A stretch of 64,000 nucleotides of DNA, from assembly GCF_024323335.1 (NCBI RefSeq), contig NC_066584.1:240029994-240093993 (forward strand), given 5' to 3'. Under the pieces are notes generated by a model, which made no database searches, was not told where the DNA came from, and saw only the letters and a list, made by a program, of their open reading frames with translations. The translations under genes and the position numbers were made by a program. Shown piece by piece: positions 1-11,233 of the stretch (position 1 is its first letter; each line of letters begins with the position of its first letter). Source of the stretch: Lathyrus oleraceus (lineage: Eukaryota; Streptophyta; Magnoliopsida; Fabales; Fabaceae).

Positions 1-12
1 AATAAATGATAC

Positions 13-2109
13 CTTAGATGAAGTAGATTGCATTGGAGAACCTATTGACCCATCGTTGGCAATTGGCTGACTCTCTTTCACATTCAAACCTCCCCTAGCT
101 AATCCCCTTAATCGTTGTGGATCCATATCTCCATACACTTGTGAATTGCCGATATTTCCTTGTGCATGTACCTGTGCAAGGAGCTGCTGTTGTTGTTGTT
201 GTGGCAAAAGCTGAAACTGATTTGCACTCTGAAGGAGAGGCTTTTGAACTTGAGCTCCAAAACCCGGTCGAATTTGTTCTATGCCCTAATATGGTTATTG
301 ATTAAACCAGATCAGATATATTGATGAATATGTAAAGGTGAACTAAAGGCTCATAACAGAACTCACAGTTAAGGGCCATCCTTTTAATGTGAGACCACCA
401 ACTCCCTGATTTAATCCTGAAAATGGAGAAGAGAACTATTGAAACCTAGAAAGATGATAATTTGATGAAATTGTGTGGAGATTTTGTTATAATCATAATT
501 GATGAAATAAAAATAAAAATCTTCAAGAACTTTATGACAAATGAATCATGCAGACACCCAAAACTGTACAGGCAAAATAAACAAGTATCATGTTTTGTTG
601 CCTGTTTTACATGATATAAAGTGCTGTAAAATTTAGTACATTAAAATTTCGGATATTCTTTAAATTCATTTTTCCCCAGTAGTTCAAACCTGCATTTGTG
701 ATTCCAGACTTTGACTGCATTCCACCCTGCCCATAAATTGAAGAAGGGTCCATAGGTAAGGATCTCTGCATGTTTCCCATGTTGACTTCGCTTTTGATAT
801 CCTGCTGAGGAGGAAAAATTAGAGATGAACACCTTAAAATATAGAGTACATATAAAGGAAGGAATGAGGAAAAAAAAGAAGGAAGTGAATGCAAGACCAA
901 GCAAAGAAAACACATACAGGGATTTGCTGAGTTCGAACCTGCATTTGCTGCAAAGCTGCTGTCACATTTACTGAATTTCCTTGAACCATCTGACTGTTTG
1001 GGCAAAAGGCAGAAAAGTCATAAACATGTACAAGACTACTTACATATATTTCAAGTTCAATGCAAATATTAAAATAGAATTACCCAGGATGATTTGTTGA
1101 TTTCAAAAGGGCCATTCTAGCATCTAAAAGTGGTTGGGATGTCTCCGTATCCATAGGGTTAGAGTTCTTCATCCGATCCTCATACATTTTTGCAGCCAAA
1201 GCAGTGGCAGTAGATTGCCCTAGCACTCCTTCTGTAGCAATAGCATTTAGAGGACTTCCAATGGGAGGCTGATTAGGATCCCTTCTTTGCAGCTGAGCAT
1301 GACGCATTAATTGCAACTGCTGCATTTGCAATTGTTGCTCTTTCGCTTTAATCTGCTGAGTCTGCAATTTAGGAAAGAGTATATAATCACTACTCTATTT
1401 ATTTTAATCAGATAAAAACAATATCATTTAGGTTAAGGCTAACTATTACGTGAAGGCTTGTGAATCATTTCTGTATCTAGTGCCATTAAAGCCAAATGAA
1501 GAGATGAGAGGTACCTCTAAATATGCTGCAGCATTCTCAGAATGTTTCTCATTTGTCCTTGCAATAAAAATATCCCAGAAAACAGACCACCACTCAAAAA
1601 GAAAACCTCCAGGAGCATCAATTGCTGCATTTTCAGTGTTAACTATAATCAATTGTGTTATAATTAACCTATAAATATTCCACCCAAGCGACACACACTG
1701 ACACGACAACAGACCATTTTATTTCAAAATCTCTCAAAATTAAGGGCTTAGATTGAATCAAACTATCATGTGACATGGGAGAATCCTTTCCCTAATTAGC
1801 AATAGACACTAACTAATCATTTTATATAATTAAATAATCAGGTAAACGAAATAGCACTAAACTACTACATTAACGAACTCTCACCTACTGGATCAGGAGA
1901 AACCTTCCCTTCTGTCATAAAAGACTTGGCAGTATTGTGCAACTTTTTCTTCACCAAATAATCATATATGTAAACATCAAGCCTAACAGAAAAAGACAAC
2001 AATAAATATTAAATGAAATTCTCTATACGGATCAATTAACTACTAATTTTGTATCAAACATAAATGAACACACTTACATCTTATCAGCTTCCCAATTACT
2101 CTGCGCCAT
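13..2109 (-). CDS. LUH: LEUNIG / LEUNIG_HOMOLOG-type transcriptional corepressor, N-terminal exons (3' end off window)
   Basis: The product is a plant Groucho/Tup1-type corepressor. In this family the N-terminal LUFS domain (LisH plus linker) binds SEUSS-type adaptors, and C-terminal WD40 repeats follow; the latter lie beyond the left edge. Exons inferred from reading frame and GT/AG borders (minus strand): 2109-2078, 1982-1885, 1624-1515, 1361-1084, 993-918, 801-690, 416-367, 285-13. The start [11 protein letters not shown], the LisH-like stretch [21 protein letters not shown] and the block [20 protein letters not shown] are diagnostic. Gln-rich segments follow ([14 protein letters not shown], and LLPQQQQQQ in exon 8). 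The phrases [11 protein letters not shown] and LKGWPLT also match the family. Every exon junction keeps the frame and no internal stops were seen, so the gene looks intact. LUH rather than LUG is a judgement from the shorter central region and is less certain than the family assignment. Confidence 0.93.
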
Positions 2110-2690
2110 AGTTTCCCTTTCACAAGCAAAATTAACTACAGCAAAGCACTAAATTGGACCAGATATAGAACAATTGAGATCAATTGAATCTAACAATAAT
2201 CAATGAGAAAATCAAATCAATCTAATCAAAAAAAGCCTCAGATTAACAGAATGCGCGACCACCAGCCAGTCGAATCGCGACAAATAGATGGATCAAAGAT
2301 CCCGCATTACCAATCATGGGATGCATGCACCCACGATCACAACGGAAGAAGAATTGTTATCCATTTTAGAGACTTTCCTGTGAATTACACAAATTTGGCA
2401 CCAGCTAACACTTGATCGATGAAGAGAAGATCGAAGGTGATGAAAAAGGAGGGGGAATTAGGGTTTGTGACACAGTGACTTTGATGACTGGAGTTTCGAA
2501 CTGGTTCAATGAGCTTTTTTGCAGTGTGAGGGGAACCAATGGGAGAAGTTGAACGAACGAGACTCCGAAGCTCAGGCTCGTCAACGAACCGAAGCTGATA
2601 AAGTTCAGGTTAGAGTGTAGAGAGTTACCGTTCCGTATTGCCGTTAACAACAATCTACACGTGTCAAGTAATTCGACCATCTCTGGTTTT
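2110..2690 (-). promoter_or_regulatory. 5' leader and proximal promoter of the LUH gene
   Basis: This stretch lies directly upstream of the ATG at 2109 on the minus strand. Read in gene orientation, its distal half is rich in CT tracts and near 2440-2460 it carries 'AACCCTAATTCC', typical of plant 5' leaders. Small open frames on either strand look incidental. I could not locate a TATA box or a leader intron with confidence. Confidence 0.45.
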
Positions 2691-2699
2691 TAAGACAAA

Positions 2700-3200
2700 A
2701 CTAGTAGTAACAAATTCACGGCATAAGTTTTAATTTTTTAATAGGATATGATTTTCAACATGTATTTGTTTGAAAATTGTCATAAAAAATTTAAAAAAAA
2801 ATTAGGAATAATAATAAATTTAAATTAAAATAATAATAAATGTAGAAGATTAAAGATAAATAACAATATAATATTATAAATAATATGATTAAAATAAAAA
2901 TTATTCAAATTTATATAAGATAAATTATTTATTTTTGTTTTTTTATAAATAAGAGAATTATTTTAGAAGAGAGAATATAATTTTTAAATATCTATTAAAT
3001 CTTTTTTAATAAGTTCTCTTAATCTTTCATATATTTAAAAAAAAGATCGATAAATTTCTATTATTCAATATTTAGATCATTATTAAATTTATTTTCGTTT
3101 ATAACAAAAATATTTTTTCCATATATAAGTATACTTTAATCAACAATGTATGTTTTTCGTATATAAATATATTTTATATAACAATGGAGGATGAACCACT
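2700..3200. other. AT-rich intergenic spacer, no gene seen
   Basis: Very AT-rich sequence with long A and T runs and no open frame of note on either strand. It separates the LUH promoter from the pseudogene fragments. It could hold matrix-attachment-type sequence, but nothing specific supports that. Confidence 0.6.
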
Positions 3201-3344
3201 TTGGGTAGAATGTGAAGCAAGATTGCACTTGTTCTTACAATATAAAAAGAAAATATAATAGATCAGTCAATTTACAAGAAGCTGGTAGAAACAATATATC
3301 CATTATTCATGGGCTTATGATAATAACAGCATTGCACATGTTAC

Positions 3345-4030
3345 CTCGGAATTTGTTTAAGATCGTCAAGTGCAGTGTCAGACGTTTTATAATTCTCCGA
3401 TGCATGTAAAAGAGTTGGAACGATCTCATTAATAGCTTGAAGACCAGCACTCTGAATTGCAATTTTTGCAGGGATAAGGTATAGTAAAACAGTTAGGTTT
3501 AATCTCAGACGCCACAAGCAAAATCTTGAACACCTAAAATCACGCAAAAAGGATAAAAGATGACAACCTTGTACGGAGTGCTGAAGGCTAGGCCCACTGA
3601 CTCACAAACTGCAAGCTCATTCTAAAAATATTTATCTAAATATAGCATAATGCAGACTAAAAAACTCTAAAAATAGGAGAGCTCATTAAAATACACAAAC
3701 ATATCATAAAGAGCAGTCTGAATAGTGGATATGAGATCAGTCATGAAGATCATCAACTGACTCTTACCAGTGTTTGCCATCACTTCACTCATACCAACAC
3801 AAACACCCTTGCAAACAATGCAAATTATAATTGTATCAAATAACATGAGTTATTGGTTTTCTCACATGTCCATTGTATATTTTTTTATTAATTTGAACAC
3901 CGTAAATTATTCTAACTTGTCTTCTGTTGCTGTCAGGGTCACTCAAACCCTGGGATAAAATTGGGATTATCAAGGGAAGCACGAGTTCACCAAGCTTTCT
4001 GACAAGCTCACCCAGTTATCGTCTAGCAAC
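3345..4030 (-). pseudogene. GCN1 / ILITYHIA HEAT-repeat protein, unprocessed fragment
   Basis: Four consecutive exon remnants of the plant GCN1 homologue (ILITYHIA), a large HEAT-repeat activator of the eIF2-alpha kinase GCN2. In gene order on the minus strand: about 4025-3920 (GELVRKLGELVLPLIIPILS), about 3810-3700 (GVCVGMSEVMANTGKSQL), about 3622-3570 (VGLAFSTPYK) and 3451-3345 (QAINEIVPTLLHA). Canonical splice sites flank several of them (for example CAA|GTTAGA after the first and TTGCAATTCAG before the last), so introns are retained and this is not a retrocopy. Damage is visible: an in-frame TAA just before LGELVRK and an Arg-to-Cys change before ESVGLAF. No further GCN1 exons were recognised on either side. 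Identity rests on remembered family motifs. Confidence 0.8.
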
Positions 4031-4039
4031 CTTGATGAA

Positions 4040-4810
4040 AATCAGCATTACGGGCGTATAATTTCTGAAAGTTGTGACCAAACATAATTTGAAACAGATA
4101 TTGTTTTCACTTTTCTCTCGTCAATACCCTAACCTACACAAATTTCATTATAGTTTGCAAACAAAGTACAACATTGGTAGTCCATAGTTAATGCAATAAC
4201 TTGTATCATATGAAAAAGATTTTAGATAGGATGTTTCGCATTATCAATAAACAATGTGCATTAACATGTGTTAACAGTTACAAAACAATGCTAAAAGAAT
4301 GTCTTTGAACACCTCCTTAAAAGGTGGACCCACAAGCTAAAAGTCGCTCTAAACAAACCAGAAGGAGAAGGAAGTTCAATAAGACCAAAGCCACCAAAAT
4401 ACTGCTCTAGCAAGGTGGCACATACTTTTCACTTGTCGAAAAATGTCTGAAAATCGTAGGGGTGTGTGGGAGTGCATGAAGTAATCTTATTGGTCCAGGG
4501 TGATTTATGGATGGCATATCTTATGGTGTGGTGGACATTGGCCTGAAACATATCACCCAACAGCGGAAGACAGTGGTCAATACAAACAGATTTTCTGGTA
4601 AATGTCATCAGAAATGTTTGTGACCAAAAAATGCACTTCATCTCGAGAGTACGTAAATATGAAAACCTGTACTACCAATGTTGGATGATCCTTTCAGCAT
4701 CACAATGAGAATTAACAACAACATCATTCAAATTTCAAATCAGCGAACAATGGAACAATCTATATGGTCTAATTGATATTAGAAGCATTATAAAATTATC
4801 GAGAGAGTAT
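4040..4810. other. Spacer between pseudogene fragments, nothing firmly recognised
   Basis: Short open frames only. On the minus strand 4330-4440 reads as a protein-like stretch (EQYFGGFGLIELPSPSGLFR) that I cannot assign. The rest looks non-coding. Confidence 0.5.
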
Positions 4811-4814
4811 TAAC

Positions 4815-5299
4815 TTGAATTTCCAATGTAAGTGACATAACAGATACATAATCATCAGTAACTTTAATATCAAGATATTCTTCTAATGAAGGATCAACAA
4901 CGACAATCTTGTGAGAATCCATTTCTTCTAATGCTGAACCCGTCTCTTTCTCCAAATGAAAGATGACCAGAGCACTGCTTGTAGCAAGAACTTATCCTCC
5001 CACTTCAATGTGTAGTTGTAAATTACAAACTGCAACCATAACTGTGATCACATGGATCACATTTTATGTGATTCGAAACCATTTAGAACTAGGTACAGTG
5101 TGAAGCTAAACTATGACATACCTTCAATTTATATTGATTCACACATGCCACAAACTGTGTCACGTTTCTCCAAAACTGTAATATTCTTATAACCAAGCCT
5201 AGCTAATGAATAAGCGGCTGATAAGCCACTTAGACCCACACTGACTATTTTGATTCTTGTGTTTTGTAGCAAAGAAGGATGTGGTATGATATTTATAAC
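4815..5299 (-). pseudogene. FAD-dependent amine-oxidase-like oxidoreductase, N-terminal fragment
   Basis: Two exon remnants on the minus strand, 5299-5122 and 5029-4815, resemble the N-terminus of plant FAD/NAD(P)-binding amine-oxidase-like proteins. The first carries the Rossmann dinucleotide fold as VGLSGLSAAYSLARLGYKNI, where the usual GxGxxG has lost its first glycines, followed by TVLEKRDTVCGMCES. The second carries VIFHLEKETGSALEEMDSHK. Splice borders remain (TGTAG|GTTATAA, GAAG|GTATGTC, GGTTGCAG|, CAA|GTTAATA). Two in-frame stops, a TAA after GMCESI and a TAA where Gln is expected after GlyGly, show it is dead. It lies next to the GCN1 fragment in the same orientation, but the two genes are unrelated. 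Confidence 0.72.
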
Positions 5300-5658
5300 C
5301 TACAAAGAGAAGCAAAAAAAATTAAGATCTTATTATAAGAGAACACAATCAACATATGAAACCATGGTAATTACTAAACAAATCATGTACTGATTGTTTC
5401 AGCTTGGACTTTCAACTACCGTGTAATCCACATTGTGATGACCCTTATCATCTAAACAGCTAAAGCAGAAATAAAAATACATTTAGGTAAAGTAAGAAAA
5501 TGAAAACACAATTAAATATGTGTATTTAATATATGAATTAAAACCTGGTGCAATATTCTTACATACCTAGTTTCCAAAAAAAAATGCTCATATTCATTTG
5601 TTTTCTTCTTCCTAAGCCCCTTCACTCCAATCTTGTTTTCCTTCAAAGATGTTGAATC
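5300..5658. other. Flank of the outer retrotransposon, no gene assigned
   Basis: Low-complexity A-rich sequence. On the minus strand 5560-5650 reads as a lysine-rich open stretch that I do not recognise. The outer LTR begins immediately to the right, after GTTGAATC. Confidence 0.5.
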
Positions 5659-7176
5659 TGTAAGACCCCAATTTTGACCCTAAGATCCCTCATGCATTTT
5701 CATCATAAGCATTAGCATTGGGATCACATCTTGGCATCCTCCTTACCCCTCTCTTGCATTGGGTTTGTTTTGAGAGATATCACCAAGCATCCTTGTGATT
5801 ATATCATACTTTTATTTTATCATTTCACTAACCAAAATACCAAAACATATGTCTTTGTATTTGTCTAACTCTTTTGTAGGAAGGGCATGATCTCATTGAT
5901 TCATCAAGATCACATCTAGGGTTTGAGACCCTCATGAACAAAGCGCACAATCAAGAATTGATTCAAGAATAGTTATAAGAATCATATATGAGTCCCAATG
6001 TTCTCTACATGTTATATTGATCAAGTTTGCTTCAAGAGTTTGAGGGTGATTTGCCTTGGAAACCCTAGTTTGACTGGGTATCTTGAGTAACTTCTCCAAC
6101 AAGCTATCTCACCAATTGATCAAATTTCTCAAAGGACACTTCACATATCATCATCTTATGCATATATGATTTACCATGAGCCAAGAAAGTCAATAGAATT
6201 GGAAATTAGTAAGTTGGTTGATGGTGGTTGGCCAGATGAATTCATCTGATCAAAACTAGGTCTCCCTAGACCCTATCTCCTACAATTTTCACCATATGAA
6301 AATAATTCCAAGAGAAAACTTACTCTAAATGACATTCCAAACAACTTTCATGTTGAGACCTAGAGCTAGTTTTTCTTGTAAAATCATTTTCTATGTTGAA
6401 ACATTATAGGTCATTTTGTCTAAACCCTAATTTGAAAGTCAACTTCCCAATGCCATAACTTTCTCAATTTTTATGAGATGAAATATTTCCAAGTTTCAAA
6501 ATCAAATTCAATGTGTCTAATTCAATTTGATGTTTGGAGTGGGAGCTAATTCAACTTTTTTGAGCATGTGATATGAGGCTACATTATAGGTCACTTTTGA
6601 CCTATACCATTGATCAAGTGATTTTTCCAAACTTCAAAAATTCATAACTCTATTATTTCAAATCTAAATGTCATGAAACTGGTGACCATTTTGAAGGTCT
6701 TTGAGAGGTATACAACTTTGATGAAGACAATTTTCTCATTTGAAGCTCCCATAAAAAGTTAAGCAAGGTGGAATATTGAGACATATGGCTTGACACTTAG
6801 AAAAATTTTGATATGTCAAAATTTTCCAAACTTCCACCTCAAATATCTCCAAGTTACAAGATCCAAATGAAAAAGTGTACAACATCAAACTTGTTCCTCT
6901 TGATCTCACCTTTCCAAAGAGCTAAAATTCATGCATTTTGGATGAGAAATGCATAGGATGCGCATGGCTTAAACAGGCTGATATCATTGGCATGAATCAA
7001 CCTTCAAGTGACAATGCACATGTACCTTGCAATCCAATCCATCTCCAAAGCATCTGATCATTCATTTGGACTTTCAAACCATCATTCCATGGGCCTATGC
7101 GCGCCCATGCAGCATGGCATCATCATTTTACCAAATTTGGAAAGTGGAAAGAGTGTGCAAATATCATTTGATTTCT

Positions 7177-7185
7177 CTATAAATT
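7177..7185 (+). promoter_or_regulatory. TATA box of outer LTR
   Basis: CTATAAATT in the context TTTCTCTATAAATTGAGGC, about 1.5 kb into the LTR. It is followed about 30 bases later by CA-rich sequence suitable for transcription start. The position corresponds roughly to the better TATA box of the E2 LTR. Confidence 0.55.
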
Positions 7186-7705
7186 GAGGCCCTTATGCTC
7201 AGAATTCACACACACATTGTGCCAGCTTTGAATCCCCATTGAAAACCCTTCATTCTAAGAGGATAACCCTGATAAATTCATTTGAATTTGAGCTTGAATC
7301 TCCATTGTTTTGGAATTCAATTCTCCAGGAGTCCATTGATTCTAAGCCTTTACATTCCTCTCCTACAAGTAATTGAAGTGAAGCCAAGCAAGATTCAGAT
7401 CAAGATCTAGCAAGCTCAGACCTCCATTGAAAGTAATTTGCAAAAAATTTGAACTCTTCGATTCTCCTTGATTCTTGCTCAATTCTATTGATTCTTGTGT
7501 TGTCTGAAATCCTACCAATATAGGCAAGAAGATTGAGTTGCTTTGAGGCCAAATCGAAGCAACTAAGATCATGAACCTCATTTTTCAATTTCACATATCT
7601 CTCAATATAGTTGGAATTGGAAGAATTGAAGGTGATATTCATGCTCAGTGATGTTTTCTCTTTAAAATCATGTCCCTGTTTGGAATTTTGGTGATGGTTC
7701 ATGTT

Positions 7706-7755
7706 GACCAATCCGGTGAAGCTCACCGGAGAAGACAACCGGAGCTCTGGCTCCG
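7706..7755 (+). repeat. GC-rich inverted repeats in outer LTR
   Basis: Two back-to-back stem-loops in otherwise AT-rich DNA: CCGGTGaagCTCACCGG, then CCGGAGC-tctg-GCTCCGG. A related CCGGAGCT...AGCTCCGG hairpin occurs at the comparable LTR position in E2 (39064 and about 52060), several hundred bases downstream of the TATA box. Confidence 0.7.
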
Positions 7756-10532
7756 GTGATGATGTATCTTGAGTCTGAGCCATGGGATCCAACTTCCACG
7801 TTTTAATCTTAGCTGTTCCTTGTGAATACCACGTTTGTAGCGCGTTTGACTAGGGATTGGTGGAACGCGTGTTTTGGATCATCAGATTTGCCACCTCAAT
7901 TAATGAGGGAGATCTGGTGGTCCACGTATTTTAGCATTTTCTGAATTTCCATTTAATTCCTTTTCTTTCAATAATTCATAATAAATTTAATATTGATCCA
8001 AAAAATATGGGACTTTCAACAAAAATTTCAAATATTTTTCTCTTTCATATTCTGAATTAAAATTATTTTTTGGATCATTATTAATATTTTTCATGAATTA
8101 ATTGATTTTTCATTTGTTTTTAATTGTTTAAAAATATTTTTAAGTGTCCAAAAATTATGAAATTTTTTCTCCAAGGTCCTTTGACCTTTGTTTGACCTAT
8201 GATAAATCTCATGGCCATTTGTTTGGTGTTTTGATGAGATTTTAGGATTTGGACAAAACATATTCAAATTTAATGCATTATTTTACTATTTTTAATTGAA
8301 TAAATGTCATTTAAATTGTGTTGATCATTTGTATTGACTTAATTGAGTTTCTCATTTGTTGTTGGACCTTGGTCAAGGTTGATTTGACTTTGTCAAGTTA
8401 ATATTATTGGATTTAGGGGATTGATGGAATGTACATTCCATCTCCCAAAATGAATGAATAATATTAATTTGGTAAACGTCCTCCTTTGACCAATTTGTGA
8501 TCTCATTCATCCCTTTCCCTCTTCATCTAATTCCCCTTATTCATTCATTCATTTCCATTTGGCCAATGACATCTCAAAGTCCTAATGTTAGTTGATTGAA
8601 AGATTAACATGAGTATGGGTGAGATTAGGCCACACCTTTTACATATTTTTGTGTGTGGTATGTTTAATGAGCATAATTCTCAATACTATGTCTCCAACAT
8701 GCATTAACACCAAAAGTCTATTTCCCGACCTCAAATAGTTGTGACTTCTACATAAGTCAAATTAAGATTGCTTAACAGCGCTAACTTTGTGACATAAAAG
8801 GCATAAGCATTCTAGTTAGTGAGATTGTAAGTCTCCACTCTTCCATGGTATTGTGTGGAAACTTGGCTTTCTTTCCTTCCTTTGGAAGATGTTTTGGTTC
8901 AAGGATCCATGCTTGTGGCAAGTGGGTTGAGTGTTCTCCAAAGAATGTCTTGAAATCAAAAACAAAATAAAACTAACTACTAACTTACTAACTATTAACT
9001 TTTAACTTGAAGCTTTTACTTTAATGCAATTTGCTTTTAGCACTTTATTTCATTTGCCATTATACATATCATTCTAATTGTTTATGTTTATGTAATTTTT
9101 ACTTTGTCCATTTGGACCATATTGTGTGATAAATTTTGTTTTGTGCCACTTTGTTTGCTTGTTTGATCTTTGATCATTAATGCACATAATAATAACAAAA
9201 ACCCTAAAAGACTTTTGAGTGGACTGTTGGTTTGATCTTGCCCAATTGGACTTAGAAATTAGACAACACTCCTTTGCTAATTGACTTGGCCAATGCCAAT
9301 TTGTGAAGAACCAAATGTTTGTAATTTGAAGTTCATCTGATACATCATTCAAAATCTCTCCAGTTCATCTACAACATTGATCATTATGAAGCTGTTATGT
9401 TGAACCTGTGACTTGTGGAATTCATCTGTTGCATGAGCTATTTTGAAGAAGATCATTGAAGTGGATAAGCTTGGATGAGGCCATCTTTATTTGATGCCTT
9501 GCTATTCAAGACAATATAATTGTGCATTTGTATGTTGCTTGATTCTAAAAAAGTCCAAGGGAATTATGGGTTTCTATTGACATACTTGTCTATTGGATTG
9601 CTCCCATTTGGTCAGATCTTTTCAACTTTAAACTTTTAAATTTTGTGCATAGGGTAGTCTCTTCATCTTCTCCCCATTTCTTTAATTTCAAAATCTCTCC
9701 CTCCATTTTCAAAATATTCTTTGTGTGAACTATTTTTGTTCTAAACTTTGACCACTTTTGTAAAAAAGGATAGAAACTTTGGCCTTATGTCATTGCATTT
9801 TCAAACTTATTTTCTTCATTCAAACTTATGAATAAACTTAACTATACTTGACTTAGATTTTCAAAAAAAAAAGAACTAACTCGTTCAAACCATTTTAGGC
9901 CTTTGTGCCTTTCAAACTTAAAATTTGTTAAAACCAACACACTCATTTTGGAATTTATAGCACGAACTACAAGGTTTTTATCCCTCATTTTTATGTTGGT
10001 ACGTAGGCACAAGACTGAAGGTATTGTCAAACATAAAAATATAATTAATGAATTCTTTTCTCATCCCCCCATTCTATTTGTTTGTAAACATCACTTTGTA
10101 CAAAATACATATGCACACAAAAAGAGCTCCCTAGGAGTACCTAGGACACTTTGGGTGCTAACACCTTCCCTCTGTGTAACCAACCCCCTTCAGTCAGATC
10201 TTCTGACACTGTTGTTAGGGATCCTTAGGATGATTAGTCTCCTTTTCTCTTGTATTTTTCATTTGGTTTCTGAAATTATACTCAGTGTAATCCTTCCGAT
10301 TTATATAAATAAAAAGAGATTTTTGGTCATATCAAATTATTGCAATTTCCATTTCAATTTTATATATTTGAAAATGATATAGTAAGTTCCTTAGAAAATA
10401 AAAATAATCAAGCATTGCATTTCATGTATCATTTGCATAAGCAGGTTTTTGCCAGGTGTCTGATTGGTGTTCTTCTGTGCTTTAGCCAAGCTGACTAACC
10501 GGTATAACACCAGAGCTCATCGTCAAAAGATC

Positions 10533-11233
10533 ATGGAGCACCTTGAGTAAGAGAACCGAGACTTGAAAGAGGAGATTGCCCGGCTGACCGCCATGATGGA
10601 GTCAGTTCTTGCTGCCCAAAGCCAAGCTTCTCCGACACCCGTAACTCCTCCCGCGAGGACAGTTATTTCTGAAGTGGTTACCTCTACAGTGCCTCCTGCC
10701 ACTGCCCACTTCGCTCCGAACCTGCCTGCTGGATTCTCTTGGGGAATGCCACCTAATTTTGTGCCAGAAGGTTTCGCTCCTACTTTTGCTTCCATGGCGG
10801 CATCTAGCGCGGTCATGTCTGTGCCACCTCCCGTTGTGTACACTTTGCCACGTGTAGAAGACACCATCTATCATTCCGAGCCATCTGAGGGCCCTGATGT
10901 TTATGAGAAGATGGACGAGATGAAAGACCAATTTCTTGAGTTGCGCAAGGAATTGAAAACACTAAGAGGCAAAGATCTGTTTGGGAAGAGTGTTGCTGAA
11001 CTGTGCTTGGTACCCAATGTGAAAATCCCGGTGAAATTCAAAGTGCCTGACTTTGAGAAGTACAAAGGGAACTCTTGTCCACTTAGTCATCTTGTGATGT
11101 ATGCCCGCAAGATGACGACCCCCAAACAGATAATGACTAGTTGCTGATTCACTACTTCCAGGATAGTCTGACAGGTGCTGCACTCCGTTGGTATATGGGG
11201 TTAGATAGTGCAAGCATCCACACTTTGAATGAC
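10533..11233 (+). pseudogene. gag of outer element, first part (interrupted)
   Basis: Capsid-type protein of a Tat/Ogre element, colinear with the E1 gag. The start ATG at 10533 is homologous to the E1 gag start, but codon 6 is a TAA (10548-10550) where E1 has Gln. The frame then stays open through an N-terminal coiled-coil-like segment, a Pro-rich linker (SPTPVTPPARTVISEVVTS) and the start of the gag core (KIPVKFKVPDFEKYKGNSCP). Near 11120 a frameshift and a CAG-to-TAG change break it again. It ends at the E1 insertion site; the next part resumes at 55646. Confidence 0.9.
11229..11233. repeat. Target site duplication of E1, left copy (ATGAC)
   Basis: ATGAC directly precedes the E1 LTR terminus and is repeated at 37159-37163 directly after the other LTR. 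Five-base duplications are normal for Ty3/gypsy integrases. Confidence 0.95.

Larger units (their letters stand above)
5659..10380 (+). repeat. 5' LTR of outer element (right border approximate)
   Basis: It starts TGTAAGACCCCAATTTTG, matching the E1 LTR start. Near 10127-10160 it contains the block around CTCCCTAGGAGTACCTAGG that sits about 240 bases before the E1 LTR end. Past about 10250 similarity to the E1 LTR fades, and by 10410 the sequence resembles the region just upstream of gag in E1, so the LTR terminus was probably deleted together with the primer site and ORF1. A minus-strand open frame at 7400-7792 is not conserved in the other LTRs and is not called a gene. Confidence 0.7.

Noticed and set aside
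2405..2680. 91-codon minus-strand frame upstream of LUH
   Set aside because: It lies in the LUH 5' leader and promoter, has no recognisable domain and no better start context than other leader AUGs. Possibly an upstream ORF, but unsupported.
3770..3958. Plus-strand 62-codon frame
   Set aside because: It overlaps an intron and exon edges of the GCN1 pseudogene on the other strand and shows no protein features.
7363..7792. Minus-strand frames in the outer LTR starting near MDPMAQTQDTSSPEPELRL
   Set aside because: The frame lies over the GC-rich inverted repeats and is not preserved in the other LTRs, so a gene is unlikely.
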